From contig CM041199.1 of assembly GCA_023078555.1 (NCBI GenBank), positions 7,755,315-7,819,314 on the forward strand: a stretch of DNA of 64,000 nt. Reading direction: 5' to 3'. Below the pieces are notes generated by a model. The model saw nothing but the letters and a program-made list of their open reading frames with translations. It had not been told where the DNA came from and searched no databases. Positions 41,462-52,787 of this stretch are shown here, piece by piece. This stretch comes from Ulva prolifera (lineage: Eukaryota; Chlorophyta; Ulvophyceae; Ulvales; Ulvaceae). Positions within the stretch are counted from its first letter, which is position 1. Each line of letters begins with the position of its first letter. The position numbers and the translations under genes are program-made.

Positions 41462-43450
41462 TTAGAAGGACATGCTCTCTGCCTCCTTGCGGACGTCCTC
41501 GAACAGAGCAGAAGACAAGTAGCGCTCTCCGAACGATGGCAGCACGCAGACGACGGTCTTCCCCTCGTTCTCTGGACGCTTGGCCACCTCAATGGCAGCA
41601 AGCACAGCTGCTCCGGAGGAAATACCACACAGGAGGCCCTCCTCTAGCGCGAGGCGGCGTGCCATGTCAATGGAATCCTGGGAAGACACCTGCAACAACA
41701 ACAACCAAGATAATGGCCACTGCTGCATGGAGGTCCAAAGTGGACCTGTGAGTATCGTGCAAGCAACCTGAGAGAAGGGCAACAACCAGGAACGAGGACG
41801 AAGTGTGGCGCAGACTAGTCAAGGTAAACATTCCGGGCCGAAGCCAAGTAGCTGAGAGTACTGGGCATGATGAGTGAAAGCAGATGAGGCCAAGGAAGGG
41901 AGCAAAGCACCTGTACGACTTCGTTGTAGATGGATGTGTCCAGGATGCCGGGAACAAATCCTGCGCCAATACCCTGAATCTTGTGGGGCCCACCGGAGCC
42001 GCCCGACAGAACATTGCTCTCTGTAGGCTCAACAGCCACGATCTGAACGTCGGGGTTCTGCTCCTTGAGGTACTTGCCGGTGCCAGTGATGGTCCCGCCA
42101 GTGCCAACGCCGGCGACGAAGATGTCTACCTGCGCGAGGGAAACATGCGTAAGTGACTCTGCAGTCATGAGTATGCAAACGCACCTACATTGTGTCGTCA
42201 CATCTGCAGGTGCAGCGCCCGACCGCAGAACTGTCATGGGAAGCGTGCACTACACGGGCACCTGCTACCCGGTCTCGGAAAGTGACTGAACACGGGATGT
42301 GCGTTTTGTTTCAACGAAACGGGAAACAAAAAAGCCAGGAGAAGGCCGTGTGCAATCTTGCAAAGCATACATCTCGGTGCTGCGACATGCGAATAGCGGG
42401 AAAAGTTCACGACGCAGTGCTGCGAGACAGGAGGTCAAACCTTGCCCCCGGATGTCTTCCAGATCTCAGGCCCAGTAGTCTCATAATGTACGGCCGGGTT
42501 GGCAGGATTCTCGAATTGCTGCAGCACGTACGCGCCTGGCGTGTTCTCTGCAATCTCGTCGGCCTTGGCAAGCGCACCCTTCATGCCCTTCGCAGGATCG
42601 GTCAGGACGAGCTCCGCGCCGAAAGCACGCAACAAGATGCGACGCTCGAGAGACATCGACGCGGGCATAGTCAGGATCAGCTTGTAGCCCTTGGCTGCTG
42701 CGATGAACGCAAGAGCGATTCCGGTGTTGCCTGCACAGCGTTTCGAAAGCGCGTGACCGTGGTCCTCAAACGGCACTACGCGCAGCACACACGTGCACGC
42801 TGCATACTCATGAAAAAAACCAGGACGAATATTCAAAGATTACCTGTTACTGGTCACCGGCGCAGCATGTCGACTGGTCCGCGTTCCGAAAGCTGTACAG
42901 CTCCGAGATGTACTAGCAAGGACCGCGCACCTGAAGTGGGCTCCACAAGAGTGGTTGATCCTGGAGAAATCTTGCCCTCCTTTTCAGCTGTCTCAATCAT
43001 ATTGCGCCCGATACGGTCTTTCACCGAGCTGCAAGGCTCCATGATTTCGAGCTTAGCCGCGATCTTTGCCTTGCATCCCTCGGTGACACGGTTGAGGTAT
43101 ACCATGGGGGTTTGCCCAATGAGCTCGGAAACATTGTTCTTGATGTTCATGGCGGAAACGTCTAGCTGGGCAGCAGCGCGGGCAGCAACTCTGGACCTGG
43201 CGGGACAAGCTTTCTGCAGGAGCACGAATGCAATCAGCGGTCAACATACAGCAATAAATGCGATTCAGCATTGAGGGCAGTTTTGCAGCTGTTGTGTCGT
43301 GCCCTGCGTTTGCAGCACGCGCGCAGCTCAATCCCGACGACTCGAGCACGTCCGGTGCGCCCGCCAGTATCGCACTGCATGAGTAATCAATAATGAATTG
43401 CATACCTTGGACGCAGCTACGAGTCCTGGCCTTTGCGCTGTAGCGAGCAT
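41462..43450 (-). CDS. Cysteine synthase / O-acetylserine (thiol)lyase, probably plastid
   Basis: Five exons (43450-43406, 43213-42931, 42730-42441, 42129-41911, 41689-41462) join in phases 0, 1, 0, 0 to give 354 codons plus stop. The enzyme makes cysteine from O-acetylserine and sulfide with pyridoxal phosphate. The N-terminus ([15 protein letters not shown], then [16 protein letters not shown]) is basic, Ala/Ser-rich and poor in acids, as in chloroplast transit peptides. The mature part starts near [20 protein letters not shown]. The PLP lysine lies in [11 protein letters not shown], the substrate loop is TSGNTG (split by intron 2), and the phosphate loop is [27 protein letters not shown]-type sequence near the C-terminus ([15 protein letters not shown]) completes the fold. 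It is head-to-head with the Cep120-like gene. Confidence 0.95.
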
Positions 43451-44100
43451 GTTGATCTGGGAATTGCGTCGGGCGAGGAAACTGCGAAAGGTCACTGGGC
43501 TGACACGCGCAAACGGAAGACTCTGCTTTGTGCACTGCTGATCGCGAATAAAAATCCGAGTGTGGTGTCTTTACGACGCGGTTGAGAGGCATGCATTCCA
43601 AATGTGCTTATGTAGAAGGGAATTTGGTTGCGGCCAACATGCGCTTGTCAACGCGATGCGTCGGCGCGCATGTAGACACGTCATGCATGTCCTGCGCTGA
43701 CCACCACCTGGCCATACATCCGGCCATACAAGGATCGTGTCCAACCTGCACCCGCTGCTCGTTCAAGCGTAATCGAATCGTACAGTGCAGATAGAGATTG
43801 GCTGGCGTACAGCACACCCAATGCTCGACATAGAGGCAGCCGGGGCGAAGTTACCGCGGTTGAACGAAAGAGCCACTCTCGTGCATGCTGCCCTTAGACA
43901 GGGCCAGCAGCTTTCGTAGACCGCAGCAGAGCTTGAAGTTATGACAAAAAAAAATTATTTATTGTCGTAAGTCGGGCGCGGTGCTGGTACTGCTGCTCTG
44001 GCATGTGAACTTTCGAGTTAAGCTGCACTTGCTGCTTTGAACACATCGATCTCCGGGTATCTTTTCACCGAGATTGTGCACCATTCTACGCGACAGCATC
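43451..44100. promoter_or_regulatory. Divergent promoter region, cysteine synthase / Cep120-like gene
   Basis: 650 bp separate the two start codons. It contains an A/T-rich patch (nine A then ATTATTTATTG near 43944-43964), unusual for this GC-rich area, but no identified factor site. Confidence 0.5.
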
Positions 44101-47100
44101 ATGCTTCGCTATTTGTTGACAATTGATAAAATCGAAATTCAACCCAGCCATTTCTTTCCCATCGATGATCTACCAGCCTTCCTCCGGCTTCAGATACCTC
44201 GGCAATCGGTTGGTGCGGTGCTTCAGGGCACTCGCCTGCCTCAAATTTTGAACTTTTATTACATTGCTGCGGCCTCGTCCTCTCGCTTTGGTTTGGTGTG
44301 GTGTAATGCCCAGCGCATGCAGATGCTGAGACCACGGTCTTCTTTGCTCAGAAAGGCCAGCGGTGCCATCTTCCAGGAAATCTAGCATTTGAGCTATCTG
44401 TGCATGGATCAACTATAGAAGAAACCGTTTCTTCAAGCAGCGTTGAATGGGAGCTGCTGCAAGCTGGGTATGCCATCGTTCCTTCAAACGAGACAAACAA
44501 GATGTATCAGATCGCCACCAACTCACAAGCTGATTTAATCATAGCATTTCGCAACATCAAGGCATCTAAATGTTCATGGTTTCGATTTCTGACTGTCATT
44601 GATGCAGTCAGGGGCTCATGTCTCTCGCCTTGGCTGACTATATCAGTTTGTTTCCATTTCGATCCGCATACTTGTGCAACGTATGTCATGACCAGCAATG
44701 ACCTGGTAGCGAAGATCATGTTTCTGAGCCGTGTTTTTTTGTTAGTTGGCGAGGCCATGATGTTGCATGCATGCCCTTGCATGCAAGACCAGTGCATCAG
44801 CTTGCTTGTTGAGAAAAGCAAAGAATGAAGCAGGGACGGTCTGATATAGACGGCAACATAGATACCAATAGCTTTCTGGTAGTGGTTCGCCGTCGCTGGC
44901 AGACATATTCGGCCGGTCAATGCTGCTTTCCATGCGCAGATCACATAAGACAGTCCTTGGATGCGCAAAGGTGCCACTGTCGGTGCTCCTCGGTGAGGCA
45001 TGGGTGGAAGGATCAGCACCAGTGATCGGTGCAAACCTACCAGGTATGCATCCTCACGAATCTATCTGCCATGTATCTCACCTGCTGCCGTACCTGTCCA
45101 GCCCTGATCCGCCTTCTCTCAGAGTTCGCTACAAGACACATCCATACATTTCAACACAAATGGCATGCAAGTGCAAGAACAGGCCTTGTGTATTTGACTG
45201 TGCCCGAGCGGCTGGAGTGCCCACCGGCGCCCTGGGCACGTTGACGACTCGGTGAAGGTTTACTCTGCCTCCTATTGTTTGCATTACGCAACCGCCAAAT
45301 GTCCCCTGTTTCATCACCTCTGCTGTGATCTCCTCATCCATGCTGTTGTCTGCGTCGACTTGTCGTCTGCTTCTGTGCTCGACCATGCAATGGTCTGGCC
45401 TCTCATTCGTCAATTGAAGCACTTCTGTAATCCTCCGCCCGGTTGTAGTGGATGTGAGTGTGCTCATGCATGTGCAGCGGGCGCTCTCGGGCCCGCCTCC
45501 CTCGCCACCAGCGACGCCACCCACATCGGCGACCTCTCCCTGCGCCTCGCACTCGAAGCCATTCCCCAGCAAATCCCCCACCACCACCACACACCGCCTT
45601 CACTGCCTGCCCACTCCACCGCCCACGCGCCCGCCGACCCAAACGCCGCCGCCGACAAAGCCCGCTCTCCATTTCCCAATATCCCACCACCTCCTCCCCA
45701 TGCACCTGTGCACGACCGCACTCTTGCGGCAGCTGAGATGGGCGCGCAGCCGCTGCGACGCTCCATGCACCAGGCTGCTTCTGCGTCTCCGCTGCCGCAG
45801 GGTGACAGCAAGTCCCCGTCCCCGGTCATGCCCGCCAGCTGGGCACCCAATCCTCACACCCCCCAAGGCTCTTCCCACCACCACCCTGGCCCGCCTCACA
45901 CTCTCACCCCCGCGGCGCAGCCTGCGCACACCCCCTCCGGACATGGCCCCTCGCCGTACCCGTACCATGGCTCTGGCGGCCCGATGCATGGCCGCCATGC
46001 GTACGCGCAGCATGCGCACGCGCCGTCGCCTGCAACCGCGTACCCTGCGGGGTCCACGGGTGGCGCATTGCACAGCCGCAGCGGCACGGGCGGCGGCAGC
46101 GGAAGTACGGCTCTGATATCGGGGGACCGCTTCACGGCGGGGCAACAGAGCCACTCCCTGGGCGCGTGGGGCGGTGCGCCGGGGGTGTCACCAGCAGCGG
46201 AGCCGCGGGAGACGGCGCGGGAGCGGGCGGCGCGGGAGGCGGCGGCGTGGCGGGAGGACCAGGAGGCGGCCACGGCCGCGGAGCTCGCAGCGGCGCGGGT
46301 GCAGCGGCAGAGCATCCTGCAGACGGAGTGGCGCGGGCAGCAGGCGCGGCGCGCGGCGGAGCACGAGGCGTGCCTGGCGACGCTGGCCGACAAAGAGAGC
46401 AGCATGGGCAAGGTGTTTTCTGTTTTGTCTGTGCTGTGCTGTACAGGTCAGGTCCCACCAGCAGCACTCGTGTGCACCAGAGTCTTGCGCATTTCTGCAG
46501 AAACCGGCACAATTTACGCCGATTGCATTGATCTTTCGGCCTCACATGAGGGTGCTCGATGGTGACAAGCTCTGACTTATCTGGCAGCGTTGAAGAAACT
46601 TGAAGAAGGTTAATGAATTCAGGCCGTCCGGAAGTGAGGCTACTTTGCAGGACACACCACAATGTCCCTGTTGCAATGGTTTGTCTCATGCACTGTGGTG
46701 ATGGCACGTGATTGCCATGCACACGGGAGAGCACAATCAGTACGCTGCCAGGGCCTGCATGCAGGAGCTGGCGGCCCTCGAGTCCACCGAGGCACGGCTC
46801 GCGGCGGCGGAGGGGCAGGCAGTGAAGGCGGCAGAGGGCCTCGAGCGGCTGGCCGTGCGGCGCCGTGGCGACACGGAGGGCGCAGTGCGCCGCCTGCAGG
46901 CCGAGCTCGCGCACGCCCTCGACATCGAGCGCTCCCGCACCAGCGACGCCGAGGCCGCCCGTGACGCCGCGGCGTCGGCGGCGGCCGCCGCGCGCGCCGC
47001 GGCCGCGGCGAGCCGCCGCGCGCTGCGCGATCTGCAGCAGGCGCGGCACCAATCGGAATCCGCACAGGTCTGCGCCCCCTCTTGGGCCACTGGAGCTCAT

Positions 47101-48066
47101 GCTGCGGTGGGGTCGATTCTCGAATTGTACGTCCTATTCAACGTAGATTGCCGTGTTGTTCTGCTCGTGTTCCTGATCGTGAAGACAGTTTGCAGCTTGG
47201 TTCTGGTGCGGGGGCGGGGATGGTCACACTTGAGCCCTCACCTGCAGCAGCTCTGCATGCATGACGCGATGGAGGCAGCGGAGTGCAGGCAGAGCGAGAG
47301 CTGGACGCGGCGCGCACGGAGCAGGAGGAGGCGGAGGGGCGGCTGCAAGCGGCGCTGGAGGAGAAGGATGAACTGCGCCGCGCGGCCCGTGCACTTGCCG
47401 GGGACCTGCAGGACGCGCGCCGCGAAGCCCAGGCGGTGGCGGACGACGGCGTCGCGATGGTGTGTGCGAGGGTGCGCCTCCCCCCCCTTCGAGCTTCTCT
47501 CGCCCCCCAAATTACCGCCCCCCAGTCCCGCCGACGTTCTCTCATACTGCCCCATGTTCCCCTTTCCCGAGACTCATCGGCACTCCGCAATGCAGTGTGG
47601 TCCGTGGCCACGCTTTGACACATGCAGAATGATCGACACGGTATGCATCACTCCACCTCAGGTCTGCATGAGTGCGTCGGTACGTGGCCTGCTGGGTAGC
47701 CATCGGTACGTGCATCGGTACGTGGCCTGCTGGGCCGCCACCGTGGTGCAGCAGTGCGCGTGTTTGCCGCATAAGACAGACGTGTGGGGAGCGTGAATCG
47801 CGGTGGCGATGGGCGCGAAGCGACACGTGGGCTGGGACAGCGGGCGCTAAGGCCCGGTGGGCATCTAACATGCTGCGCCGTTGCACACTGGTCACACAAC
47901 TGCGTTCCGCTGCATGCGTGGGGAGGGCGTTTGGGCTGTGCAGGTGCGGGAGGCACAGGTGCAGCTGGCGGCATCGGAGCAGCAGCAGCAGCTGCAGGGT
48001 CACGAGGCCGCCCTGCGGAGCATGCTCACGCAGCTGCAGGCCATCAAGACCGCCGAGGTCACGTAG
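44101..48066 (+). CDS. C2-domain and coiled-coil protein, Cep120-like
   Basis: Exons 44101-44212, 44323-44467, 44612-44680, 44940-45043, 45478-46412, 46765-47067, 47289-47459 and 47944-48066 match in phase throughout and close to 653 codons. Residues 1-180 resemble a C2 domain: LRYLLTIDKIEI, LAFELSVHG, SVEWELLQAG, LTISVCFHFDPHT, VLGCAKVPLSVLL, IGDLSLRLALE. The order and the LDP.T..K..IG pattern recall the first C2 domain of Cep120, a centriole-elongation protein. Residues about 185-370 are Pro/His/Ser-rich and likely disordered. From about 375 to the end it is Ala/Glu/Arg/Gln-rich coiled coil (ALESTEARLAAAEGQ, AERELDAARTEQEEAEGRL). Exon 6 may start at 46741 instead. An upstream exon cannot be excluded. 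The C2-coil layout is fairly sure; the Cep120 assignment is tentative. Confidence 0.65.
47677..47734 (+). repeat. 20-bp direct repeat, period 38, in last intron of Cep120-like gene
   Basis: TCGGTACGTGGCCTGCTGGG occurs at 47677-47696 and 47715-47734, separated by a partial third ATCGGTACGTG unit. Confidence 0.8.
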
Positions 48067-48829
48067 CGGCGCTCTCGCTGAGGCCCCCGCTGGGGCAGCC
48101 CCATCGGGGGCCTCGAGCGGTTGCCCCATTCTGAAGATAATGCTGGAGAGCATCGAGACGCCTGCGCGTCATGCAAGCGCCGCCGCTGCGCATGCTGCAG
48201 GAATGCTGAAGAATGATGAAGTAGAATGATGGACACGAATCTGCGGGCTCCGTGGGAGCTGCCAGCATTCGTGCTGATGTGAATGTGTGTATTGCATGGG
48301 AGGCGCTGAGATTCCCAGGCGATGCGGCCGCACTGAAAGTAAGGGTGTTGCGTCGCGGGTCCGATGGTTTTAGCTCATCATCGGGACACGCTAGCTAGGG
48401 CATCGTATGTCAGCAGAACACTGTTTTCAGGATGCACGGCGTCGACAGTGGCTGTCGCAGACCTTACGAGGAATTGCTGTGCAACACAATGCGCTGCGGT
48501 GCATGATGACATTCGGGTCCGTTCACCGGACCTATAAATGACGTGTGTGGCCGTCACAACAGGCCCTTACTGAATCTGTCGCCCGGCTACTCGATGCTCC
48601 AAGGTGCGGGGTGACGTCCGCTGTAGCACTGGGAACTTTCTCATGCACTCCCTTACATTGGACACCGGTTACAAACACAACCGATGTACACAAAGTATGG
48701 CCTGCCAGCCCAACAACGCAACACCCTGCCGTATTCAACGATGCCAGCAGGGTCCATAAATCCGATTTGACAGCACTGAGACATCCATGATACACCAGAT
48801 GCGCCTGTGTGCTGACCTGCCAGCCCCGA
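48067..48829. other. Tail-to-tail intergenic region
   Basis: Both flanking genes end here, so it should contain two 3' untranslated regions. No gene or RNA is seen. Confidence 0.5.
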
Positions 48830-51800
48830 TCACCGCGCGGCGGCCTCGGCTAGGAGGAACGACGTGTTTGCAAAGTCGTCTATCAACGGGTTGTACGCCG
48901 TCAGCGTCTTCGTCTTGCGGGTGTCGGCGTAGACGTTGAGGAAGGCCGGCGAGGGCGCGACGGAGGTGCCCCGCACGCCGCCCGCGCCCGGCCCCGCCGC
49001 CGTGTGCCACAGCCGCCGCGCGGCCTCAAAATCCGTCGGGAAGAACACGTCGGCGGAGCCCGGCGGCTGCAGCAGGGAGTCGTAGTCCACGCTGCGGCCG
49101 TGAGCCTGCATCAACGCGGCCGTCAGTGATTCTGACGGGGTACTGACGTGCCTGGCAGCGCGACTGCAGTGCGTCCTGCGCACGCCCACGTGTCCTTTTG
49201 TGCCAGTTGCTGGCGTCGCCTGGGCTTGTGGCATGAGCTGCGGATGCGGGTGCACTTGGCCGTAGTCGTGTCGAAACCGTGACGAAGGACGCTGTGGCAA
49301 TTGGGATTTGCAGTGCTTGTGACGTCAGCAATTGTTCTTTGCACCATGCCTTGGAAGATGACTGTTGTGGACCAAACCAGCGGAGCGCTCGCATTTGTCC
49401 TGGCTTGAATCATCTAGACTGTCGATCATTGTCCCAGCCTCGGCCCATTGACTGGAATCATCGTCGACTCTGTGGAACCCACTAAGGCACTCAGCCGTTA
49501 GCGAGCCTTCTTGTTTGATGCATGCCTCAGATGCTCGCGACCACGAGGCAGCACAGTGAAGCCTCACTGCAGCTCCAGGGACGCACCGTGGAGGGGACCG
49601 AGGGACGCACCGTGCTCGACACGATCGGCGCGTTGACGCCGCGAACTCTCACCTCGCTCTGCGTGAAGTACGCAAAGTCAGCGGCGATCAGCTGGTGCTC
49701 CGGCAGCGTGGCATGCAGTGCCTGGAAGAGCTGCAGGCTACCGGTGGGCAGGTACACCGTGTCGCCGCCGCCTGTGGCCGCGCCGGAGCCCACGCCGACG
49801 CCGGCGACCGCGTCCAGCATGCGGCTCCACATCGAGGTCCCACCACCCGTGCCAGAGCCGCCTGTACAAACCAAAGTCATCCTGCCCAAAACTCTATGAT
49901 CGGACGTGGGTGTGTGCAGCCGCCTTTAAGATCGTGCCAAAATCACAGTGATGTGTCCATGTGATCACGCACGGCTCACACGCGCATGTGTCCACAGGGG
50001 GAACCATGAGGGGAACTGGGGTGCGCACCGCGAGCCGGCCGGCCCCAGTCTGCGGCATGCAGGGCCTGCTCTATCAACGGGTCTTGCAGCGGCCGCTGCG
50101 CCAGTGCCGGGCTGCCGGAGGCGGCCCCCCGCACGATGGCCTCCTGCCACGCGCCGCCGGGGCCGTCTCGGGTGACGCAGTCGTGCGGCAGGTTGTCGAG
50201 GACCTCCATCGCGAGGACGTATGTGTACACCTGCATGCATGCTGCTGTGGGGCGCCGCACAGGGTGCAGCCGGCACAGGTTGCGTAAGCATGCTTTGTTG
50301 GCTTGACAGAAAAAACCGATGCGAATTACAAAGCATTAGCGACGACATAAAGAACACTGACGTCTGGGCGCAGACACAGGCTGCATTCGCTGCGAGTTTC
50401 TGCTGTGTAGTTAAGGTTTGGATACGGCACAGGCAGGCGTGACACTGGTAGTCACGACGGCACCTGCCCGACCTCTCAGAGCAGACAATGTTGGCACACG
50501 CACGTACACAACAGGCTGTACCGGTAGGTTCCAGGTTGCAGGGCCGCACCTGCCGGCACTTCCGCCACACTTGCCGGTCCCTAGCATCGCCGACAACGGC
50601 CTGGAACGCCTTCTCGTGCTTCTTCAGCCTCTTCTCTTGCACCTCGACAAGGTGGGGGCTCGCGTCGATGGCGGTGTACGTCGTGTCGCCGTAGATGCGC
50701 GGGTGCTTCTCAAGGAGGAAATCCTGCAGCATGCATGCTTGCCATAGGGCGGAGACATGGAGAGCAGGTGCAGATCTCGTGAAGATGTGAGCTGAGTTTT
50801 TTTAACGGCACATGTGAGCTGCTGCTGGCGGAGGCAACTGTTCCAGGGGCTGCACTACAGCCAGAGGCTTGAAGTGGTGCAGCACGCTGCCAATGGTCAG
50901 ACATAACACGACTGCCGCGGTCGTGCGGCGGTTTGAACGGCCCCGACCCCCACATCACAGCCACAGAGGCCTGCTATGGCTGCCACAGAGTTTTGTCAGA
51001 AATTTATGATACCAGACTCTCCTTTAGTGCCAACAACATTTCATGATGCGCAGATGTGTAGCAGAAGGGAAGGAGCAATTATCATACGAAGCTTGTGACC
51101 GGTCGTGCTGCCAGTCCACCACGCACAGGCATGCAGCGGGGATGCTGCCTGGGTGTTGCCGTACGCACCAGGACCCCTTTCGCTAGCGTTCCCTGACCAC
51201 CCCCGATTTCGACGATGGCGAGTGGATGTGCGGGCCGCCGCTTCGTGTGGTGTCGGATGATGAAGTTCGCAATGGCTTGGGCATACCAGGGCTGGAAGAG
51301 CTCCACTGGAGTGAGCCACGACCTCTGCAGCGAAAGGAACCGTTGATACTCGTGTCTAGTAAGTGTGCGAGGGAATGCAATGTGTGTGTGTGTGGTGGTT
51401 GGCATCGATAATCGCCACTGATGCTGGTTGCCTGCTGCAAAAAACCACAGTCGGAGCGGGAGCCCACCCATACAAGGATACAAGCATGCAATCCAGGCCG
51501 ACGAACGAGCACAACATAGCTGCACCAGGACGATCAGACACAGGACTGCATGCACGCAAGAAGAAGCGCAAACGACGACGATGGCACAGCAGCGTTACAT
51601 GTGGTACCCAGCCGCAACCTAGAATGTGTGACACTGCTGAACGCGGGCGAGCCGGAAAGAGTCGGCTGATGTGCATCCTCGACTGTGCAAGCTTATTTGG
51701 AAGCTGGTCTTCGGGAACCGATGGCTCTGAGTGAAGGAGCCACGCATACGACTTGCCTGGCACATAGGCGCATGGCAGCCTACAGCAGAGAGTAGGCCAG

Positions 51801-52398
51801 CCATAGACGTACACAAGGGCTGCACGGAATGAAACGGCTCCCCACACTATGACACTTGTAGACCGCACTGGCTCGAACGGAAACATGGACGGAGGGAGCA
51901 GGGTGTACCTCGAGCTTCTTGTACACCTCTTGCTGCTTAGCCCTCCAGCCACCTTCACCAAGCAACAGATTGAAGGAAATCGGCTGTTGGAGGCGGCCAA
52001 TTGGCGATGTGGCATTGGAAAAGTAGCCCGACGTCTGCATCACCACATACTTGTGTCGAGACACACACTTCGGTCGATCACACAGCAACACCAGATCATC
52101 CACCTGTGCCTATCATGCTACATCAAATGGCGCACCTGATCACTCAAATGATTGTATAGATGGTCTCGGAGCTGCAAACACAACAGCAGTCTAACCCGTG
52201 CTCACAGAGAGTTGGCATATGGAATTGCAGAGTAGAAGCCACATATCACCACAGTCTATAGCACAGGATAGATCGCACCAACACTTCGTCAGCATCGATG
52301 GTGAAGGAAGCAAATGCACAGGCGTGGCGTGCGGCAACGGCTTGGACTGCAAGCGGATTCGATGCGCGCAGCGTATTCAGTGCAGCACAAGCCCACAT
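48830..52398 (-). CDS. Methyltransf_28 (DUF185/MidA-like) protein, plant At3g28700 type, likely mitochondrial
   Basis: Exons 52398-52279, 52171-52136, 52034-51909, 51324-51169, 50723-50550, 50230-50029, 49861-49611, 49105-48830 close to 446 codons plus stop. The leader MWACAALNTLRASNPLAVQ AVAARHACAF is basic, hydroxylated and acid-free, typical of mitochondrial import. Then LRDHLYNHLSDQ, SGYFSN, WLTPVELFQPWYAQAIANFI, the SAM-binding VEIGGGQGTLAKG, MEVLDNLPHDCV, DTVYLPTGSLQLFQALH, DVFFPTDFEAARRLW and a conserved C-terminus YNPLIDDFANTSFLL. This matches the plant family related to complex I assembly factor NDUFAF7. SAM-dependent protein methylation is inferred; the partner is unknown. The first donor could be six bases earlier (GTGTTG at 52284). 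Starts 390 bp from the divergent filamin-RRM-RS gene. Confidence 0.85.
49578..49614 (-). repeat. Duplicated splice donor in the methyltransferase gene
   Basis: GGGACGCACCGTG is present at 49578-49590 and 49602-49614. On the minus strand each copy gives CACGGTGCGTCCC, a GTGCGT donor. The copies are 24 bases apart and in frame, so using the distal one would add eight residues. Confidence 0.7.
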
Positions 52399-52787
52399 CG
52401 CAGCTGGGGAACACGCCAGCAGACGACAGTCCCCAAATCCAGCGACCTCACGCTACAGCTAGCTGTCAGTCTTACACGAACACACATTGCTGAAGGAATT
52501 GCGTCAGACGGCACGCAGCGTTGACAGTGTGTCCACAAGGGAAGCAACACGGCTCACAGGCATCGCGCGAAGCTGTAGGTCTGGTTCCCCATGCTGTCCA
52601 TTCCCAGTGGCGTAGATTGACCGTGTCCAGGTTTTGTCATTTCAGTAGATGTCTACGTAGCTCATACAATGCTTTTGTTACCATTCTGTTGCTCCTGATC
52701 TTGGTACTGTGAATAACAAAAGTAAAGGCAAGTCGGACTTTCCTGCTATCAGCGCGCAGCTGAATTTCTTTGTGCAGGATCTTGCAA
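52399..52787. promoter_or_regulatory. Compact divergent promoter, methyltransferase / filamin-RRM-RS gene
   Basis: Only 389 bp separate the two start codons, so the genes probably share a bidirectional promoter. No leader exon or box is certain. Confidence 0.5.

Noticed and set aside
45187-45260. tRNA-like GCCCGAGCGGCTGGAG stretch
   Set aside because: It resembles a Ser/Leu tRNA D-arm, but there is no matching T-loop GGTTCGAATCC and no acceptor stem; it lies in an intron of the Cep120-like gene.
52034-52103. Longer exon starting at 52103 in the methyltransferase gene
   Set aside because: The acceptor at 52104 gives an open frame, but it would leave a 32-base intron after 52136; the acceptor at 52035 gives a normal intron and matches the family at the SGYFS motif.
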